A stretch of 64,000 bases of DNA from Sporomusa silvacetica DSM 10669. Lineage in GTDB: Bacteria; Bacillota; Negativicutes; Sporomusales; Sporomusaceae. The notes under the pieces are model-generated. The model was not told the origin of the DNA. It did no database searches and saw nothing but the letters and a program-made list of their open reading frames with translations. The stretch lies in assembly GCF_002257705.1 (NCBI RefSeq), contig NZ_LSLK01000114.1, positions 62,001 to 126,000 on the forward strand. The letters are read 5' to 3'. Shown here in pieces: positions 60,019 through 64,000 of the stretch; the stretch's first letter is position 1, and the number at the start of each line of letters is the position of its first letter. The translations under genes and the position numbers were made by a program.

Positions 60019-61304
60019 CTAAGCACCTCGCCATTTTGCATAATTATACTGCCGTTCACTATAGTAATTAGCGATTTACCCTTTAAATTCCTGCCTTCAA
60101 ACGGAGAATGTTTGCCACGAGTATAAAATTTTATGCAGTCTACACTCCATTTATATTCAGTATCAATAATCGCAATATCGGCCGGAGCGCCTACTTTTAA
60201 GTCTCCGCTTGCTACTCCAAGAATTTTGGCTGGTGCAAATGACATCTTTTCAATTACTTCCATTAGTGAAAGCTTGCCTGTATGATAAAGTCCTGTAAGG
60301 ATAACGCCAAGTGCTGTTTCCAGACCGGCAAAACCACTGGGAGCATAACGAAATTCCACATCTTTTTCTTCAAATGCATGGGGAGCATGATCGGTAGCGA
60401 TAGCATCGATTGTCCCATCTTTCAGTCCGGCAATCAGTGCTTCAACATGATCAGCCGAGCGGAGCGGTGGATTTACTTTAAAGGCAGTGTTAAAGCTTCT
60501 TAGTTCTTCGTCTGTCAGTGTCAGGTGATGAGGCGTGGCTTCTGCTGTTACTTTTACGCCGCGCTCCTTAGCCTTACGGATAAGCTCAACTGCTCCCTTA
60601 CTGCTGACATGGGCAATGTGGAGCGGAGCGCCCGTATATTCGGCCAGCATAATATCTCTGGCTACCGCAATATCTTCGGCAACTGACGGGCGGCCCTTGA
60701 TTCCCAGCATGGCCGATACCGCACCTTCGTGCATAAAACCTTCACCGGCAAGCTCCTCATCCTCGGAGTGGGTGATTACCGGGCGTTCAAACATCCCTGT
60801 ATATTCAAGCCCGGTTTTCAGTAAGCGGGTGCTGTCCAGATGCCCACCGTCATCTGAAATCGCTACTGCTCCCGCCTGAATCATATCACCGATTTCAGCC
60901 AGTTCCTTGCCTTCTAACCCTTTACTGAGAGCACCGATTACCTTAACGTTGACAACACCTTCTGTTTGCCCACGTTGCATGATCCCTGATACGATAATCG
61001 AATTATCCACAACAGGTTTGGTGTTTGGCATACAGGCAATGGTAGTAAAACCGCCTGCCGCTGCTGCCCGTGTACCTGAAGCAATATCTTCTTTGGCCTC
61101 AAGCCCCGGTTCCCGCAAGTGGACATGCATATCAACAAGACCTGGCGCGACAACGAACCCCGCCACATCGATTATTTGGGCTTCGCCTGCGTCCAGGTTC
61201 TGACCGATGGCGGCAATTTTGCCAGCTTCTATTAAGATATCACCGATAGTGTCCATGTTTTCTGCCGGATTTATGATTCGTCCACCTTTAATTAGCAGTT
61301 TCAA
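60015..61304 (-). CDS. pyrC: Dihydroorotase
   Basis: 429 residues, class I (Gram-positive type): metal site VDMHVHLREPGLEAKED (about 58-74), ATPHHLTLTDEE, and ATDHAPHAFEEK (about 306). Overlaps pyrB by 17 bp. Confidence 0.96.
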   Translation of the reverse strand: MKLLIKGGRIINPAENMDTIGDILIEAGKIAAIGQNLDAGEAQIIDVAGFVVAPGLVDMHVHLREPGLEAKEDIASGTRAAAAGGFTTIACMPNTKPVVDNSIIVSGIMQRGQTEGVVNVKVIGALSKGLEGKELAEIGDMIQAGAVAISDDGGHLDSTRLLKTGLEYTGMFERPVITHSEDEELAGEGFMHEGAVSAMLGIKGRPSVAEDIAVARDIMLAEYTGAPLHIAHVSSKGAVELIRKAKERGVKVTAEATPHHLTLTDEELRSFNTAFKVNPPLRSADHVEALIAGLKDGTIDAIATDHAPHAFEEKDVEFRYAPSGFAGLETALGVILTGLYHTGKLSLMEVIEKMSFAPAKILGVASGDLKVGAPADIAIIDTEYKWSVDCIKFYTRGKHSPFEGRNLKGKSLITIVNGSIIMQNGEVLR

Positions 61305-62244
61305 TGCGAGTCCCTCCCATCAGAACTAAAAATAACAGCGCCATTCTGACTGCCAGGCCATTTTTTACCTGTTCCTGTATTGCCGATTGTTCGCCATAGG
61401 CAATGTCTGGTGCAATTTCCAGACCGCGGTTCATCGGGCCGGGATGCATCAGGAGCGCATCAGGTTTAGCTAAGGCTAACCGGTCGGCATTAACACCAAA
61501 CAGTCGAGCATACTCTCGGGCTGACGGAAACAACCCTTTTTGCTGCCGTTCACGCTGAATACGCAGTACATTAACGACATCCGCCTGGTCAAGAGCATCT
61601 TCAACTCGGTTGTGCACCTTGACTCCGACTTTTTCTATATCGCGTGGCAGTAGTGTCTGCGGCCCGGCAAGATGAACCTCGGCTCCCATTTTCTGCAGAC
61701 CCCAGATATTTGAGCGCGCCACCCGGCTATGCAGGATATCGCCGACAATAGCCACTTTAAGCCCAGCAATTTTTCCTTTGTATTGTTTAATCGTAAACAT
61801 ATCAAGCAACCCCTGCGTCGGGTGTTCATGCGCCCCGTCACCGGCATTGATTATAACTGGTTTTACGGCATTGGCAGCATATTGTGATGAGCCTTCCGCC
61901 TCATGGCGCATAACGATAATGTCTACGCCCATAGCTTCCACTGTAAGGAGAGTATCGCGCAAGCTCTCACCTTTAGTTACACTGCTTGAGCTTGTCGAAA
62001 TGTTAATAACATCAGCCCCAAGGTATTTACCAGCCAATTCAAACGAGGTACGTGTCCGGGTGCTATTCTCAAAGAACAGATTCACAATCGCTTTACCGCG
62101 TAAGGTTGGTGCTTTCTTAATATCCCTGTCAATAATATTCTTCATTTCTTTCGCCGTATCCAAAATCAAATCCATTTCATCGGCGGACATCGTTTCCAGA
62201 CCCAGGATATCTTTGTTTCTGAGCGATACTTGAGCTTTACTCAT
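61288..62244 (-). CDS. pyrB: Aspartate carbamoyltransferase catalytic subunit
   Basis: 318 residues from ATG 62244, chosen for GGGGGAG upstream; the frame also runs into repeat DNA to 62292. Carbamoyl-phosphate motif FFENSTRTRTSFE, catalytic NAGDGAHEHPTQ, and LMHPGPMNRG. No pyrI regulatory chain nearby, as usual for Firmicutes. First gene of the operon. Confidence 0.96.
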   Translation of the reverse strand: MSKAQVSLRNKDILGLETMSADEMDLILDTAKEMKNIIDRDIKKAPTLRGKAIVNLFFENSTRTRTSFELAGKYLGADVINISTSSSSVTKGESLRDTLLTVEAMGVDIIVMRHEAEGSSQYAANAVKPVIINAGDGAHEHPTQGLLDMFTIKQYKGKIAGLKVAIVGDILHSRVARSNIWGLQKMGAEVHLAGPQTLLPRDIEKVGVKVHNRVEDALDQADVVNVLRIQRERQQKGLFPSAREYARLFGVNADRLALAKPDALLMHPGPMNRGLEIAPDIAYGEQSAIQEQVKNGLAVRMALLFLVLMGGTRIETAN

Positions 62245-62269
62245 TACACACTCCCCCTTTGTATTTATA

Positions 62270-62364
62270 AGATAAGACTTGACTTGTGCCAAGTCCTTTA
62301 GGACGCCGGCAGAAGCCTTAGTCGTTCAATCCAGGGAAAGTTATACTTTCCAGCTGGATAAAGA
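62270..62364 (-). repeat. Dispersed repeat family A, short form, inverted
   Basis: Same as the 2881-2974 copy in reverse. Lies between the second PyrR attenuator and pyrB. Confidence 0.85.
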
Positions 62365-62469
62365 AAACTCCTTGCCATAATAGCGCAAGGAGTTATTTCA
62401 TAGCCATGCCAATAAGCACAATCAGCTACCAACATCCTTGCCGACCTCTCAGGATCATTTTAAAGGATA
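62359..62469 (-). promoter_or_regulatory. PyrR attenuator 2 (binding loop and terminator)
   Basis: Minus strand CCTTTAAAATGATCC then TGAGAGGTCGGCAAGG, the PyrR binding-loop consensus (UCC-x-GAGAGG-x-AAGG), followed by an ACTCCTTGC/GCAAGGAGT terminator with TTTTCTTT (62394-62359). Confidence 0.82.
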
Positions 62470-62486
62470 GTATTTGCTTTTGTTAG

Positions 62487-62582
62487 ATATAATAAAAGCC
62501 TTCTTGCCGTGAAAAGCGCACAAGAAGGCGTAAATAATCCTTACCGTCCCCTTGCCAGCCTCACAGGACCAGCTTAAAGGCC
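62487..62582 (-). promoter_or_regulatory. PyrR attenuator 1 (binding loop and terminator)
   Basis: Minus strand GGCCTTTAAGCTGGTCC then TGTGAGGCTGGCAAGG, followed by a GCCTTCTTG/CAAGAAGGC terminator with TTTTATTATA. UMP-bound PyrR should favour termination. The pyrR gene is not in the window. Confidence 0.82.
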
Positions 62583-62723
62583 ATATTCTTATTTATAAAA
62601 TAATAACAGATTTCGCCAAGGCTTGTCAAGTGTAGCTGACCCTTAAATTTTACTTTTGCCTTCCGCCACAGCTGGCTAATCATCTTCATTCTAAAACCAT
62701 TGAAAAGCAGGTAAAAGACTAAA

Positions 62724-64000
62724 TTAATCATTATCCGGTTTTATCTTGTTCAGAATAAAGAAGAAAAGGGTCAATAAAATAAATAATCCCTCAGTAAAAT
62801 AGCCAAACCAATTACCTAAGTTACTATATATTGATTTCCCCTGGTCAAGCTGTATTGTTCCGATTAGGATTGCATCGTTTTTTTCGTTATTGCTTGATAC
62901 TATGTTGATAATTTCCCCTTTATTGCTGCTTAAGCTTAACAATCCCCATTGAGCCGCCCGTGCTACTGCATAATTTCCTTCAATGCCACGCATGATAGCT
63001 ATTCGTGCATGTAACAAATCATCTGCTTTAAAATCGAAAGCAGGTACAAACAAAAGGTTAATACCCCGCTGGCTGTATCCTCGACTAGGCTCTTCAAAAT
63101 CCATATCCTTACAGATAGCAATACCCCACATACCCTTGTTCTCCGAAGTTATAATACTAAATTCTTGCCCTGGAATATAACTTCCCTCTGAAAATGGCAG
63201 TAGATGTTGCTTATCATATTTTAATGCGATTTCCCCGCTGGGTAAGAATAAATACGCAGAGTTATACAAATTTAACTCCTCTTGAACACTTAATCCTGCA
63301 ATTAATGTAATTTGATATTTATGTGCCGCATCTGCTAAAAGTTGCAAAAATTTCGACTGGTTATTCAGATTTAGAGTTATAATTTTTTCTGGCAGTAATA
63401 TAACTTCAGCACCTGAGCGTGAAAGTAAATCAATACAATGAATATATCTACTAATAATTTTTTCTGTTTCTTCTTCTTGTCCTCGAGAACGTAACTCTTC
63501 CAAGCTCATACCAAGCGATGCCATGCCAATTTTAACACTAGGTCCCTGGACTGGCACATTTAAACGATATAAGCCAAATATCATAGTTAGTATTAGTATA
63601 CTTATTGGGATAATTATTGTCTTTAAACATAATTTTGAATTATTACGATAATGCCAAGATAACGCCAGGCCAGCAGGAATAAGCATCAATAAAAAGGTAA
63701 CTCCCAATATTCCTGTAATCGAGGCAATTTGTATTACAGGCAAATTAAATACTTGTGTGTAGGCTATACTATCAAAAGTTCCAGCAGATGAGTGTAATGA
63801 TGTAATAAATTCAAAAGCAGTCCAACCGCTTGCAAAAACGAAACTCCACGCCCAATGCTTTTTTTTGAACACCATATAACGGAATAACACTATCAAAATC
63901 GTAAATATTATTGCATTTATGATATTCCCAAAGGCAAGTATCCAAATAGGAATTACCGTATTTGAATATGCGAAAACCCCACTAGAAAACCCAATAATAT
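62724..64000 (-). CDS. Apolipoprotein N-acyltransferase-like nitrilase, 5' end outside window
   Basis: 425 visible codons; the frame stays open to the window edge, so the first helices are cut off. About five membrane helices, then a nitrilase domain with Glu in LLPEKII, Lys in KYDKQHLLPFSEG and Cys in AICKDMDFEEPSR, and a last C-terminal helix. This is the layout of Lnt, which adds the third acyl chain to lipoproteins of diderm bacteria. The Cys context (ICKDMDF) differs from the usual ICYE, so it may be a divergent Lnt or another membrane amidase. Confidence 0.75.
   Translation of the reverse strand, partial: IIGFSSGVFAYSNTVIPIWILAFGNIINAIIFTILIVLFRYMVFKKKHWAWSFVFASGWTAFEFITSLHSSAGTFDSIAYTQVFNLPVIQIASITGILGVTFLLMLIPAGLALSWHYRNNSKLCLKTIIIPISILILTMIFGLYRLNVPVQGPSVKIGMASLGMSLEELRSRGQEEETEKIISRYIHCIDLLSRSGAEVILLPEKIITLNLNNQSKFLQLLADAAHKYQITLIAGLSVQEELNLYNSAYLFLPSGEIALKYDKQHLLPFSEGSYIPGQEFSIITSENKGMWGIAICKDMDFEEPSRGYSQRGINLLFVPAFDFKADDLLHARIAIMRGIEGNYAVARAAQWGLLSLSSNKGEIINIVSSNNEKNDAILIGTIQLDQGKSIYSNLGNWFGYFTEGLFILLTLFFFILNKIKPDND

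Overview
The window looks like chromosomal DNA of a diderm, anaerobic Firmicute of the Negativicutes, most likely Sporomusaceae (Sporomusa/Pelosinus-like). Evidence: an SLH-domain outer-membrane porin (28.7-30.1 kb) of the kind that anchors the Negativicutes outer membrane, Firmicutes-type regulation (a T-box, PyrR attenuators), and tungstate/molybdate, lipoate and acetoin genes typical of acetogenic or fermentative members. The call rests on protein families and not on a 16S gene, which is absent.

Layout. 0-3.7 kb: the start of an AcoR-type sigma-54 activator cut by the window edge with a candidate Moco-family riboswitch in front, a beta-carbonic anhydrase, RsgA and a YaiI/UPF0178 protein. 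3.8-10.4 kb: a T-box controlled BASS transporter, a FecBCD/BtuFCD-type ABC importer behind a signal-peptide-less ModA/WtpA-like protein, and TupA behind a second Moco-family RNA. 10.4-19.7 kb: an unusual amino-acid ABC importer (permuted binding domain fused to permease; ATPase fused to an anti-sigma-like ATPase fold), a threonine-synthase-like PLP enzyme with its DauR/YheO-type regulator, an HXXEE protein, a diguanylate cyclase, a lone CTP-synthase-type amidotransferase, and many broken gene remnants that point to an old tandem duplication. 19.9-25 kb: two tRNA groups (Leu, Cys, Gly, Phe, Asp; Trp, Gly, Asp), CheY with an unknown partner, and a sulfonate/nitrate-type ABC importer.

25-52.5 kb is the most interesting part. 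It holds two AcoR-like sigma-54 activators, a 2,3-butanediol dehydrogenase-like enzyme, the porin, an unknown polytopic membrane protein, and a 19-gene minus-strand array (48.5 to 32.2 kb). The array runs from acetoin dehydrogenase (acoA, acoB, acoX, acoC) through lipA/lipB, two lipoate-protein ligases, two GcvH-like lipoyl carriers, a GlcD-type flavoprotein plus CCG-domain iron-sulfur protein, a geranylgeranyl-reductase-like flavoprotein and a LipS1/LipS2-like radical SAM pair to a DUF116 protein. Five -24/-12 promoters can be read directly in front of this array, butanediol dehydrogenase, the porin, the membrane protein and thiC, with related TGTAGC/GCAAAGTGT palindromes upstream. I read this as one regulon: import and oxidation of acetoin/butanediol, with its TPP (thiC) and lipoyl cofactors co-supplied. 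No E3 (dihydrolipoamide dehydrogenase) is in the window, which makes the lipoyl-carrier/GlcD/CCG module a candidate alternative electron outlet.

52.7-62.6 kb is a complete pyrimidine operon (pyrB-C-carA-carB-pyrK-D-F-E on the minus strand) with two tandem PyrR-type attenuators. The window ends inside an Lnt-like nitrilase gene. Two families of dispersed palindromic repeats are scattered between genes.
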